Source: JAXLYE01 sp046351595 (GTDB lineage: Bacteria > Myxococcota_A > Polyangia > Palsa-1104 > JAEUJZ01). Taken from it: a DNA stretch of 64,000 nucleotides. Of this stretch, positions 40,701 to 47,505 are shown piece after piece; the first letter of the stretch is position 1, and every line of letters starts with the position of its first letter. Location of the stretch: contig JAXLYE010000001.1 in assembly GCA_046351595.1 (NCBI GenBank), positions 1,674,001 to 1,738,000 on the forward strand. Reading direction: 5' to 3'. The notes under the pieces were generated by a model. The model ran no database searches and was not told the DNA's origin. It worked only from the letters and a program-made list of their open reading frames with translations. The translations under genes and the position numbers were made by a program.

Positions 40701-42975
40701 GCTGGTGCCGCAGCTCAGTCAGCTCGGCAACGTGCAGCTGTTCGCCAGCGGTGAGATCCGCGTCCGCTTCGGCGAGGATCCGCGTCCGCTGTTCTGGCCG
40801 CGCGACGCCATCACCCAGACCGGCGGCTGCCCGATGCTGGCCGCGCGCGCCGGCGGCGGCTACCCGATCGGCGTCGTCATGCGCCTGTCGCGCGCGTTCC
40901 TGGACGTCCGCACCGTCGACGACGAGGGCCAGGACATGCGCTACGTCGCGCACAACGACGGCGACGTGCTCCTGTGCAGCGACGGCAACGAGCTGGAGTT
41001 CGGGCAGGCCCGCTTCTACAGCCAGCGCCTGCGCGAGCGCGGGACCGAGCCCCAGCCCGCCGCTGCCGACGCGGCCAACGCGGCGCGCCCGTCGGCCGAT
41101 GCGCACAGCGCGCTCGAGTCGGGCATCGTCCGGCTGCGCGGCGTCATCGGCGCCCAGGCCAGCGACCTCTCGGTCCGGGGCCGGCTCCGCCTCGAGCTGC
41201 TCGAGCACCCGCTGCGCTCGGTGTTCCGGCACGTGCACGGCGAGGGCCGCGTCAACCTCCACCTCGGCGGGCCGCTCAGCAACCCGGTGCTGACCGGGCA
41301 GGTCGAGGTGCTCGACAAGACGTTCGTCATGCCGCACGAGCTCGACACTCCGATCGAGGTGCGGCAGGGCCAGCTCAAGTTCTCGCCCGGCCTGCTGCAG
41401 CTCACCAACCTCGAGCTCGCCGTCGACGAATCGGTGCTGCGGCTGGGCGGTCAGGTCAAGGTCGAGCGCTGGCGGCCGCCGGTGTTCTCGGACATCGACT
41501 TCACGCTGCGCGGCCGCATGTCCGCGCGCCTCCTGCAGTGGCAGTTCGCGCGCAACCTCGCCGAGGCCCGCGGCGCGCTCGAGATCCCCGACGGCGAGGT
41601 GCTGCACGTCACCGGCTCGTTCGCCCGCCCCGTCGTCGAGGGCACGCTGCTCGCGCGCGGGCTGTTCCTGAACCTGCGCCGCTTCCACGAGCTGTGGTTC
41701 GGAAGCGGCGCCATCCGCTTCCAGCACACAGGCACGGGCGACGACGGCGTGATCCTCATCGGGCGCAGCGCCGCCGGCGCGCAGGCCCCGGCGCTCAGCG
41801 GCACCGTCGACGGCGACGGCCGCATCAGCATGGCCGGCCGCATCGAGCACTCCGGCCTCGGCGACTTCATGAAGAGCGCCTGGTACAAGGCGCTCGACAA
41901 CGTCCGCCTCAACATCACGATGGACAACGTCCGCCACAGCGCGGCCGGCGTCTACTCGGTCGAGGTCTCGACGCAGAGCCTGCAGCTCCTCGGCAACCGC
42001 GACGACATGCGCCTGGTCGGCGAGGTCGAGGTGGTTTCGGGACGCTACAGCCAGGACTACGATCCCGCCGACCGCATCCTCTCGGCGCGCCGCGTCATCG
42101 AGGAGGAGAAGCCGTTCTGGGACGGCGACCCGTTCCTCTCGAGCCTCAACCTCGGGCTGCGCATCTCGACGCGCGGCACCTTCCGCGTGCTCAACAACAT
42201 CGCCGACCTGCGCCTGTCCGCCAAGCGCTTCGCGGTCACCGGCCCGCTCGAGGACATCCGCATGAACGGCGTCATCCGCGTCGAGAGCGGCCTGTTCTAC
42301 GTGCCCGGCCTGCGCGGCGAGTTCCAGGTCAAGCCCGACAGCACCATCTCGTTCTCGGATCAGGCGCGCTGGCCCGAGACGCCCTACGTCGACGTGCGCG
42401 GCGGCACGCGCGACTTCGACCAGAACGACCAGCAGCGTAACATCGAGCTGGCGCTGCGAGGCCGCGTCAAGGAGCTCAAGGTCGAGTGCCTGTCGTCCGA
42501 GGGCATGTCGAGCGCGGACTGCGCCAGCTACCTCGTGCTCGGCGACCTCGGCGCGACGCTGCGCGGCGGCCAGACGCAGGTGACGCCGCCGACGACGACC
42601 GGCGGCTCGCGCGCCATCGAGTACGGCGACCCGGCGGCCAAGCTGGTGACCAGCCAGCTGCTCACCAACCAGGTCGCCGACCCGCTGCGCGAGAAGCTGC
42701 GCCTGGACACCGTGCGCATCCAGTTCGGCGTCTCGACGTTCGACCTGCAGCTGTGCAAGCGCTTCGGCCTGTACCTGCGCATGTGCGGCATCGCCGAGTG
42801 GGGCATCCTCGGCAACGCGGCGGCGCGCTACCGCGCCTTCGGCGAGCTGCAGCTGTCGGATCTCACCGTCGGGCAGGCCACGGTCGAGCGGATCGAGCGC
42901 GGCTTCTCGTTCCTGGAAGACACGATCAATCGCTTCAAGCTGCAAGCGGGCGTGCGGGTGCCGCTGCGCTACTGA
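37720..42975 (+). CDS. TamB-like translocation/assembly (AsmA-superfamily) protein
   Basis: About 1751 aa from GTG 37720; in-frame ATG 37684 and TTG 37660 are alternatives. An N-terminal transmembrane helix (VVQVLAAIMLLWLGVYLGL) anchors a very long beta-rich body made of AsmA/TamB-type repeats (many GxxxxxGxLxV patterns, for example LSGTLLRPIGQVHAEVP). A Pro/Ala-rich linker (about 600-640) divides it. The C-terminus is a DUF490/TamB domain: FYVPGLRGEFQVKPDSTISF, LSSEGMSSADCASYLVLGD and FGLYLRMCGIAEWG. TamB-like proteins span the periplasm and help move lipids or barrel proteins to the outer membrane. No tamA/bamA gene adjoins it. The stop overlaps the start of a small lipoprotein-like frame by one base. 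Confidence 0.9.
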   Translation: MSDPSRLKRLEAIIPLRATLVRRVVQVLAAIMLLWLGVYLGLNDRRLGRLVTKVVSGNVRGQFKLGYAHYSYWSGLASLLLNIPVPVEGGDFEMLDPNGDPVLRAPRVTANMYIGELVRGLLRTAVSTPFGRGAFIELHFSSGRLSGAWGHVRPVWVKKLYPPGVTGPDYGFEVNIVSTMSSKQPKPEDAPPSPGHVRITVDGAGMDFDNVTYQMTFPGWHGRVEELSGNATLRMSTDAAENRPGLTAFSYEVAPMQAKRGVLVLGATDENSPSAFVFPLADLDLRRFGARPSRRQDLAFRGKLKAADALVELDGKLVDKYCDTGVQLDLSFEQGGGLVKLVPGKLLHGQPRGRVRFFGPLSSTLPVTVSGKRHPCLSDPGHTRIFPDEPEGRTVVIEGQIAEAEAEVASIEVKGAASRFQLKGGELHLPRVTGSALGGDVRLEPLHISFLGDMPWYGRIFVNGGDPAQIGLMPEVLRPLVTGRMRGGVRASGTLKVQPDRILLTGAEATLERSGRHDPLPKELRLGGSFTYTPELVNWRNLRIAGETLSMEAERGGVGPKSTQVDVPEVVLRGKGGPLNRVLAFFGVTGGVAGGLTANVPAPANDSQATAAPPGPAGPSAPPGPGAGPAGAAPAAPAPSGAASEAEVRFRLGGRILRPEVPSGTIAVSDLDLFGRRFESARSSFGLHDGRLQLAELLLRGPAGEVASRRAELQLFLRDVTQRPTDPALFVDGSVKDLQLDALVPGLPLKGTLTGTASLSGTLLRPIGQVHAEVPTLIVQDSTLTALRADAQFTRESVSVSALSALLGDGRVDGRGQLAWDRGRPLSTEVTLRALPIERLPFMSTLPVVVSGLLDGRLVLRGSTDPLVPSIEGSLRLPRLWLRGRPPSSLPGSAPAADADPDPMLALFGMVVRTLTFGASTLELKPLVGGTHIEGRLLDAVDVRGDVLWHEGRPRGEVVLHFGCPVPPRFAATSDQPLTRPSMASQACDLGIERLVPQLSQLGNVQLFASGEIRVRFGEDPRPLFWPRDAITQTGGCPMLAARAGGGYPIGVVMRLSRAFLDVRTVDDEGQDMRYVAHNDGDVLLCSDGNELEFGQARFYSQRLRERGTEPQPAAADAANAARPSADAHSALESGIVRLRGVIGAQASDLSVRGRLRLELLEHPLRSVFRHVHGEGRVNLHLGGPLSNPVLTGQVEVLDKTFVMPHELDTPIEVRQGQLKFSPGLLQLTNLELAVDESVLRLGGQVKVERWRPPVFSDIDFTLRGRMSARLLQWQFARNLAEARGALEIPDGEVLHVTGSFARPVVEGTLLARGLFLNLRRFHELWFGSGAIRFQHTGTGDDGVILIGRSAAGAQAPALSGTVDGDGRISMAGRIEHSGLGDFMKSAWYKALDNVRLNITMDNVRHSAAGVYSVEVSTQSLQLLGNRDDMRLVGEVEVVSGRYSQDYDPADRILSARRVIEEEKPFWDGDPFLSSLNLGLRISTRGTFRVLNNIADLRLSAKRFAVTGPLEDIRMNGVIRVESGLFYVPGLRGEFQVKPDSTISFSDQARWPETPYVDVRGGTRDFDQNDQQRNIELALRGRVKELKVECLSSEGMSSADCASYLVLGDLGATLRGGQTQVTPPTTTGGSRAIEYGDPAAKLVTSQLLTNQVADPLREKLRLDTVRIQFGVSTFDLQLCKRFGLYLRMCGIAEWGILGNAAARYRAFGELQLSDLTVGQATVERIERGFSFLEDTINRFKLQAGVRVPLRY

Positions 42976-43310
42976 TGGGTCCGGCCGCGGCGGCGCTCAC
43001 CGTCGATGCGCTGCGGCCGGGTGGCGCTCGATCCGGCAGCGGTCCGTATCCGATCCGTCTCGTGCTCTGGCTCGTGCTCTGGCTCGTGCTCTGGCTCGTG
43101 CTCTGGCTCGTGCTCTGGCTCGTGCTCTGGCTCGTGCTCTGGCTAAGCTCGGGCTGCGATCTGGCGCTGCGATCGGACCCGACGATCGCTCTGTTACGAT
43201 CAGCGCCTCGATCGGGCATGCTCTGCGGCGCCGCCGTTTTTGCCCACGACATCCGCGAGCTATCCCCTCGCCAGTACCCAACGCTTATGACCATGGTCAC
43301 ATCGTGGTGA
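42975..43310 (+). CDS. Possible small lipoprotein with repeat-built signal peptide
   Basis: 111 aa; its ATG overlaps the TGA of the TamB-like gene (TGATG), a typical coupling arrangement. After a short leader with Arg (YPIR) come seven LVLW units (28 residues) encoded by seven perfect 12-bp repeats, then LSSGCDLAL, a well-formed lipobox. The mature part (about 50 residues) is unremarkable and its last third has lower GC, which weakens the case. If real, repeat number sets signal-peptide length; 28+ hydrophobic residues are long for a lipoprotein signal. Not recognised as any family. The alternative is an untranslated repeat array. Confidence 0.35.
   Translation: MGPAAAALTVDALRPGGARSGSGPYPIRLVLWLVLWLVLWLVLWLVLWLVLWLVLWLSSGCDLALRSDPTIALLRSAPRSGMLCGAAVFAHDIRELSPRQYPTLMTMVTSW
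43059..43142. repeat. Seven perfect copies of a 12-bp unit
   Basis: CTCGTGCTCTGG repeated seven times without error, in frame with the 42975 reading frame. The lack of divergence suggests recent expansion or ongoing slippage. Confidence 0.97.
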
Positions 43311-43381
43311 GCGCCCCGCCTTTGACGCTCTCGCCTCTTTTGCTTAAGTCCATTGCCAAGCCTGCCCGGGGGGGTCCACCA

Positions 43382-43765
43382 ATGCGATCGTCACGCAGAC
43401 AGATCACCTGCATCCTATTTGCCGTCTCGCTGGGCGTCGTCGGGCCCGGCCGCCTCGGGGACGGATGGGCCGAGACTCGAGCCGAGTGCCTGCGCAGCGC
43501 CCAGGCCCGCCTCATCGCCTGTTACGAAACCTGCCACGGCTCCGAGAGCGAGTCCGAGTGCCGGCGCTCGTGCAAGGAGTACTACGCGCAGCAGGTGCAG
43601 AGCTGCGCCGACAAGCCGCGCACGCAGGAGCTCGAGGTGTCCGCCTCGCGCTACAGCCCCGCCAAGAGGAAGCGCAGCGCCGCCGGCAAGCGCGCGGCCC
43701 AGGCGTCCTCGTTGTGCACGGCGCCCGGCATGAGGACGTACAAGAAGTCGACGCCGTCGCGGTAG
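43382..43765 (+). CDS. Small secreted twin-CX3C protein
   Basis: 127 aa from ATG 43382 with a GGGGGG tract eight bases upstream; the frame starts earlier at 43304 but without a better site. A signal peptide (to about 31, ...RLGDGWA) precedes a short helical Cys module: CLRSAQARLIACYETC and CRRSCKEYYAQQVQSC. The inner Cys form two CX3C pairs separated by nine residues, with outer Cys 11 residues away on each side, giving a predicted disulfide helical hairpin. The last ~38 codons (43651-43765) are antisense to the esterase gene 3' end and are basic (KRKRSAAGKR), so either the tail is real and overlapping or the protein continues only by chance. Function unknown. Confidence 0.6.
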   Translation: MRSSRRQITCILFAVSLGVVGPGRLGDGWAETRAECLRSAQARLIACYETCHGSESESECRRSCKEYYAQQVQSCADKPRTQELEVSASRYSPAKRKRSAAGKRAAQASSLCTAPGMRTYKKSTPSR

Positions 43766-44913
43766 CCGAGGTCGGTGCGGTAGGTGTCGGCCAGCGCGCG
43801 CGTGTTCACGGAGTCGTCGCCGCTCGGGCCGCTGTCGCCGCTGTCGACATAGATCCGCTGCGGCCGCTGCGGGCTGGCCTTGACCATCGTGATGATCACC
43901 TTGCCGTCCCACCACGTTGACGGCGAGAAGATGCCCAGGCGGCCAAAGACCGCGGCGTGCTTGGTGCCGGCGTAGGCCGTGATCAGGCCGCCCAGCGACG
44001 AGCCGGCGAGCGCCGTGTGGGCGGCATCGGGCAGCGTGCGCAGCTCGCGATCGATCACCGGCTTGAGCTCCGAGATCAGGAAGTCGAGGTACAGGTCGCC
44101 GCCGCCGCCCTCGAGATCCTTCTCGGTGCCCTTGGTCGGCGTGTACTCGTAGATGCGGTCGGCGGTGTTCTCGGGGCCGACGACCACGACCTCGGGCAGG
44201 TGCAGGCTGGGGTCGAGCGCGTCGATGCCACCGTCGAGCGCCTCGGCCACGCGCCAGGTGCGGCCGCCGAACGCGTAGCGCGGATCGAACAGGTTCTGCC
44301 CGTCGTGCATGTAGACGACCGGGTAGCGGTTCTGGGGATCGGGGTTCTCATCGTAGCTCGGCGGCAGGTAGACCCAGACGCCGCGGGTGTTGCCGAGCTT
44401 CGTCGAGCGGAAGCTCGAGTAGCGCCGCTCGTAGCGCCCGCCGGCCTGCACGAAGTGCGGGTAGATGTCGACGGTCTGCCCGGGCAGCGCCCGGTAGTTG
44501 GCGCCGCGCGACCACGTCGCATCGTCGAGCAGCGGCTTCCACTCGAGCGCCCGCCCGCCGGTCAGATCGCTGGTGCGCAGCCGCAGCTGCCACGTCGTCT
44601 CGTTGATCCGCGTCATCGCGCGGCCGCTGCCCCACGACAGGCCGCCTGCGTCGCCGCGCACCGCGATGCGGCTGAACAGGGCGTCCTTGCGCGGGTAGTG
44701 CACGCGCAGCACCGCGTCACTCGCAAGCGGCACGAGCTCGGTGTCCGTGCCGCCGCCGCGCCCCGGGCCCGTCTCGCCGCCGAGCAGGTCCGCCGCGCCG
44801 GGAGCCGCCGGCCCCTCGTCGAGATCGGCGCAGCCTCCGACCGCGAGCTCAGCGACGCCGCACAGGATCAGCCACAACCAGGTGCCAGCCAGCCTCTGCA
44901 TGCGCGGCACCAT
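43651..44913 (-). CDS. Secreted esterase of the alpha/beta-hydrolase (Fes/esterase D-like) family
   Basis: About 420 aa from ATG 44913 (ATG 44901 and a longer frame to 44979 are alternatives). A lipoprotein signal ends in VGGC. An N-terminal carbohydrate-binding-like beta domain (RVHYPRKDALFSRIAVRG, WQLRLRTSDL) precedes the hydrolase: YPVVYMHDGQNLFDP, the nucleophile elbow AGSSLGG, YVDSGDSG, and a C-terminal His in PGAVHNEDAW. This is the putative-esterase (COG2382/COG0627) layout used by enterochelin and feruloyl esterases. It should act on an ester outside the cell; substrate unknown. The 3' end overlaps the twin-CX3C gene by 115 bp on the opposite strand. Confidence 0.88.
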   Translation of the reverse strand: MVPRMQRLAGTWLWLILCGVAELAVGGCADLDEGPAAPGAADLLGGETGPGRGGGTDTELVPLASDAVLRVHYPRKDALFSRIAVRGDAGGLSWGSGRAMTRINETTWQLRLRTSDLTGGRALEWKPLLDDATWSRGANYRALPGQTVDIYPHFVQAGGRYERRYSSFRSTKLGNTRGVWVYLPPSYDENPDPQNRYPVVYMHDGQNLFDPRYAFGGRTWRVAEALDGGIDALDPSLHLPEVVVVGPENTADRIYEYTPTKGTEKDLEGGGGDLYLDFLISELKPVIDRELRTLPDAAHTALAGSSLGGLITAYAGTKHAAVFGRLGIFSPSTWWDGKVIITMVKASPQRPQRIYVDSGDSGPSGDDSVNTRALADTYRTDLGYRDGVDFLYVLMPGAVHNEDAWAARLPAALRFLLAGL

Positions 44914-44972
44914 AGCGCAACTGCCTGTCCGCCCCGGTGACATTGAAGGCCCCTGCGTAGTCGGCTGCGCAG

Positions 44973-44999
44973 TTGACACCTTCGTGACGCAGTTATCAC
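44973..44999 (+). promoter_or_regulatory. Sigma-70-like promoter ahead of lipid kinase gene
   Basis: TTGACA (44973-44978), 15 bases, TATCAC (44994-44999). It is one of the few TTGACA boxes in the window and lies about 125 bp before the ATG at 45127. Confidence 0.4.
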
Positions 45000-45126
45000 A
45001 GGATTGTTACGCAACGCAGCGCAGACCCGGGGCAGCCGCGCTCGGCCCGCTCGACGACGCGCCGGGTCACGCGGCACGCAGCGGCCCGACCACGGTGTGG
45101 CACCGGACGTGCTCTGGCCCCTCAGC

Positions 45127-46218
45127 ATGGAACCGCTGTTTCGCCCTGAGCTCACGCGCCGGAACACCAGCCTGATCCCGCGCCCCGGGTCGCTGCCGCG
45201 CCCGACGACGGCCGGCCCCGGCGACGTGGCGGTCGTGCTCAACCGCAACGCCCGCGGCGTCACCGCGCGCCGCCTCGGCCGCCTGCGCGCCCTGCACCCC
45301 GAGGGCGACCTGTTCCTCTCCGAGAGCGCCGAGCACTCGCGCCGCATCGCCGAGGAGATCCTCGGCCGCGGCTACCGCACGGTGCTGCTCGGCGGCGGCG
45401 ACGGCACCTTCGTGCGCTGCCTGAACGATCTGTGGGCCGCGTCCCAGCACCTCGGCCTGCCCCTGCCCCGCCTCGGCGTGCTGCCGCTCGGCACCGGCAA
45501 CGCGCTCGGCCACTTCCTCGGGCTGTCGTCGCCGTCGCCGCGCGGCCTGCTCACCGAGCTCGCCCGCGCCCGCGACCCGCGCTCGCTCGAGCGCCCGCTC
45601 AGCCTCCTGCGCGTCGACGGCCTGCTCACCCCGTTCGCCGGCACCGGCCTCGACTCGCAGATCCTCGAGGACTACCGGCGCACGTCCAAGACGCTCGATG
45701 CCATCAAGATCGGCGCGCTGCTCGCCTCGACGGTGCGCTACGCGCTGGCGGTGGCGCTGTGCTCGGTGCCGCGCTTCGTGCTGCGCAAGCTGCCGCAGGT
45801 CGAGGTGGTCAACGTCGGCGGCCCGGCCTACGCCGTGCTGCCCGACGGCCAGCCCGACCCGACGCCGCTGCCGCGCGGCACCGTCCTGTACCGCGGCCCG
45901 TGCACGCTCGCCGGCGCCGCCACCATCCCCTGCTTCGGCTTCGGCGTGCGCATCTTCCCCTTCGCGCACCTTGTCGCCGACAAGTTCCAGGTGCGCTGCA
46001 CCGACGCCTCGGCGCTCGAGGCGCTGACCCACCTGCCGTCGGTGCTCCGCGGCGACTACCGCAGCCCGTCGCTGCGCGACTTCTACTGCGACGCCGTCGA
46101 GATCCACGTCGAGCGCCCGGTGCCCATGCAGATCGGCGGCGACGTCCTGGAGGAGCGCCGCGACTTCATGCGCATCGAGATGGCCGAGCACCCGGTCCGC
46201 ATCCTCGCGGCGACCTGA
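45127..46218 (+). CDS. Diacylglycerol kinase-catalytic-domain lipid kinase
   Basis: 363 aa from ATG 45127. Catalytic motifs are LLGGGDGTFVR (GGDGT at 90-94) and GVLPLGTGNALGHF (PLGTGN near 120-125), the nucleotide-binding signature of the DAGK/YegS/sphingosine kinase superfamily, and a late QIGGDVLEE. A region SKTLDAIKIGALLASTVRYALAV may contact the membrane. The enzyme phosphorylates a lipid such as diacylglycerol; the exact lipid is not determinable. It is divergent from the esterase and has a promoter-like site upstream. Confidence 0.88.
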   Translation: MEPLFRPELTRRNTSLIPRPGSLPRPTTAGPGDVAVVLNRNARGVTARRLGRLRALHPEGDLFLSESAEHSRRIAEEILGRGYRTVLLGGGDGTFVRCLNDLWAASQHLGLPLPRLGVLPLGTGNALGHFLGLSSPSPRGLLTELARARDPRSLERPLSLLRVDGLLTPFAGTGLDSQILEDYRRTSKTLDAIKIGALLASTVRYALAVALCSVPRFVLRKLPQVEVVNVGGPAYAVLPDGQPDPTPLPRGTVLYRGPCTLAGAATIPCFGFGVRIFPFAHLVADKFQVRCTDASALEALTHLPSVLRGDYRSPSLRDFYCDAVEIHVERPVPMQIGGDVLEERRDFMRIEMAEHPVRILAAT

Positions 46219-46579
46219 CGCCGCCGCATCACCCAGCGCCGAACCGGCGCATCACCACGCGGGCGCCCGCCGGCCGACCTCGCCCCGCCCGCGGATCCGG
46301 CGGCCGGCGGATCGCGCGTATTCACTGACGCAGATTCGATTATCGACGGAAATTTCGCTGACGCTGCGCCGTGTACGGATGCCGCGGCGGTCGCCGATCT
46401 GCTCAGCGCCCCGACCTCGCCCTGTTCATGGGCGTGCTGACCGTGAAGATCTTCGCCAGCAACACCTGCAAGATCCCCCCGAGCCCGCGAGCATCAGCGT
46501 GCCGCGCGGCTCGACGTCCACCGTACGAGCTCCCGGTCCGCTGCAGCGCCTGAGCCGCGCCTGCGGGTATGCTCGGCGG
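46219..46579. other. 361-bp gap with no convincing gene
   Basis: It has an AT-richer stretch (46316-46365) that could hold a promoter for the aldo/keto reductase gene. A 41-codon frame from ATG 46428 begins MGVLTVKIFASNTCK but turns into Arg/Pro-rich sequence, so it is not called. Confidence 0.4.
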
Positions 46580-47467
46580 GTGCTGACACGAAACCTCGGC
46601 AGGACGGGTCTTACGGTCTCGGTGCTCGGGCTCGGGGCGGGCCAGCTCGGCGATATGGCGCTCGATGACGCCGAGGCGGGCCGGCTGCTCAACGGCGCGG
46701 TCGATCTCGGCATCACGCTGATCGACACCGCGCGCGGCTACGGCGCCTCGGAAGAGCGCATCGGCCGCCACCTGCGCCACCGCCGCCGCGAGCTCGTGCT
46801 CTCGACCAAGGTCGGCTACGGCATCCCCGGCTACGAGGACTGGACCGGGCCCTGCATCACCGCCGGCGTCGACGCGGCGCTGGCGCGACTTGGGACCGAC
46901 TTCCTCGATATCGTGCACCTGCACTCCTGCCCGCTCGAGATCCTCGAGCGCGGCGACGTCGTGGGCGCGCTGGAGCGGGCGGTGACTGCGGGCAAGGTCC
47001 GGGTCGCCGCCTACTCGGGCGAGAACCAGCCGCTGCGCTGGGCCATCGCCTCGCGCCGCTTCGGCAGCGTGCAGGCGTCGGTGAACCTCTTCGATCAGCG
47101 GCTCGCGACCGAGCCCGGCGGGCTGGCGGCGGCGGCGGCGGCCGGCCTCGGTGTCATCGCCAAGCGCCCGCTCGGGAACGCGCCGTGGCGCTTCCGCGAC
47201 CGCCCGAGCGGCGACTACTGCGAGGCCTACTGGCTGCGCATGCGCGCCATGGGCCTTGAGCCCGGAGCCCTCGACTGGGACGAGCTGGCGCTGCGCTTCA
47301 GCGCGTTCTCGCCTGGCGTCTCGAGCTGCATCGCCGGCAGCCGCAGCCTCGAGCACGTCCGGAAGAACGCCGAGCGCGTGCAGCGCGGGCCGCTGCCGCC
47401 GTCGCTGGTGGCGGCGATCCAGGCCGCGTTCGCGGCGCACGACGACGGCTGGGAGGGCCAGATCTAG
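46580..47467 (+). CDS. Aldo/keto reductase
   Basis: 295 aa from GTG 46580. The catalytic tetrad is in place: Asp49 and Tyr54 in IDTARGYGASEE, Lys77 in STKVGYG and His115 in IVHLHSC. Later VAAYSGENQPL and GVIAKRPLGN match the AKR strand motifs, and SSCIAGSRSLEHVRKN is the usual C-terminal cofactor-binding segment. The enzyme reduces aldehydes or ketones with NAD(P)H in the cytoplasm; substrate unknown. The frame is open upstream through non-protein-like sequence, so the GTG is preferred. It is convergent with the DUF11 protein gene. Confidence 0.9.
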   Translation: MLTRNLGRTGLTVSVLGLGAGQLGDMALDDAEAGRLLNGAVDLGITLIDTARGYGASEERIGRHLRHRRRELVLSTKVGYGIPGYEDWTGPCITAGVDAALARLGTDFLDIVHLHSCPLEILERGDVVGALERAVTAGKVRVAAYSGENQPLRWAIASRRFGSVQASVNLFDQRLATEPGGLAAAAAAGLGVIAKRPLGNAPWRFRDRPSGDYCEAYWLRMRAMGLEPGALDWDELALRFSAFSPGVSSCIAGSRSLEHVRKNAERVQRGPLPPSLVAAIQAAFAAHDDGWEGQI

Positions 47468-47505
47468 GCGAGGTTTAGGCGGTCTGGGCGCGCGGACCCG
47501 GCCGC

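Noticed and set aside
38533..42945. 1470-aa reading frame on the minus strand
   Set aside because: Antisense shadow of the TamB-like gene; Arg/Ala/Gln-rich with no domain.
46428..46553. 41-aa frame MGVLTVKIF...
   Set aside because: Starts well but soon becomes Arg/Pro-rich; no ribosome site; could be a relic but cannot be supported.
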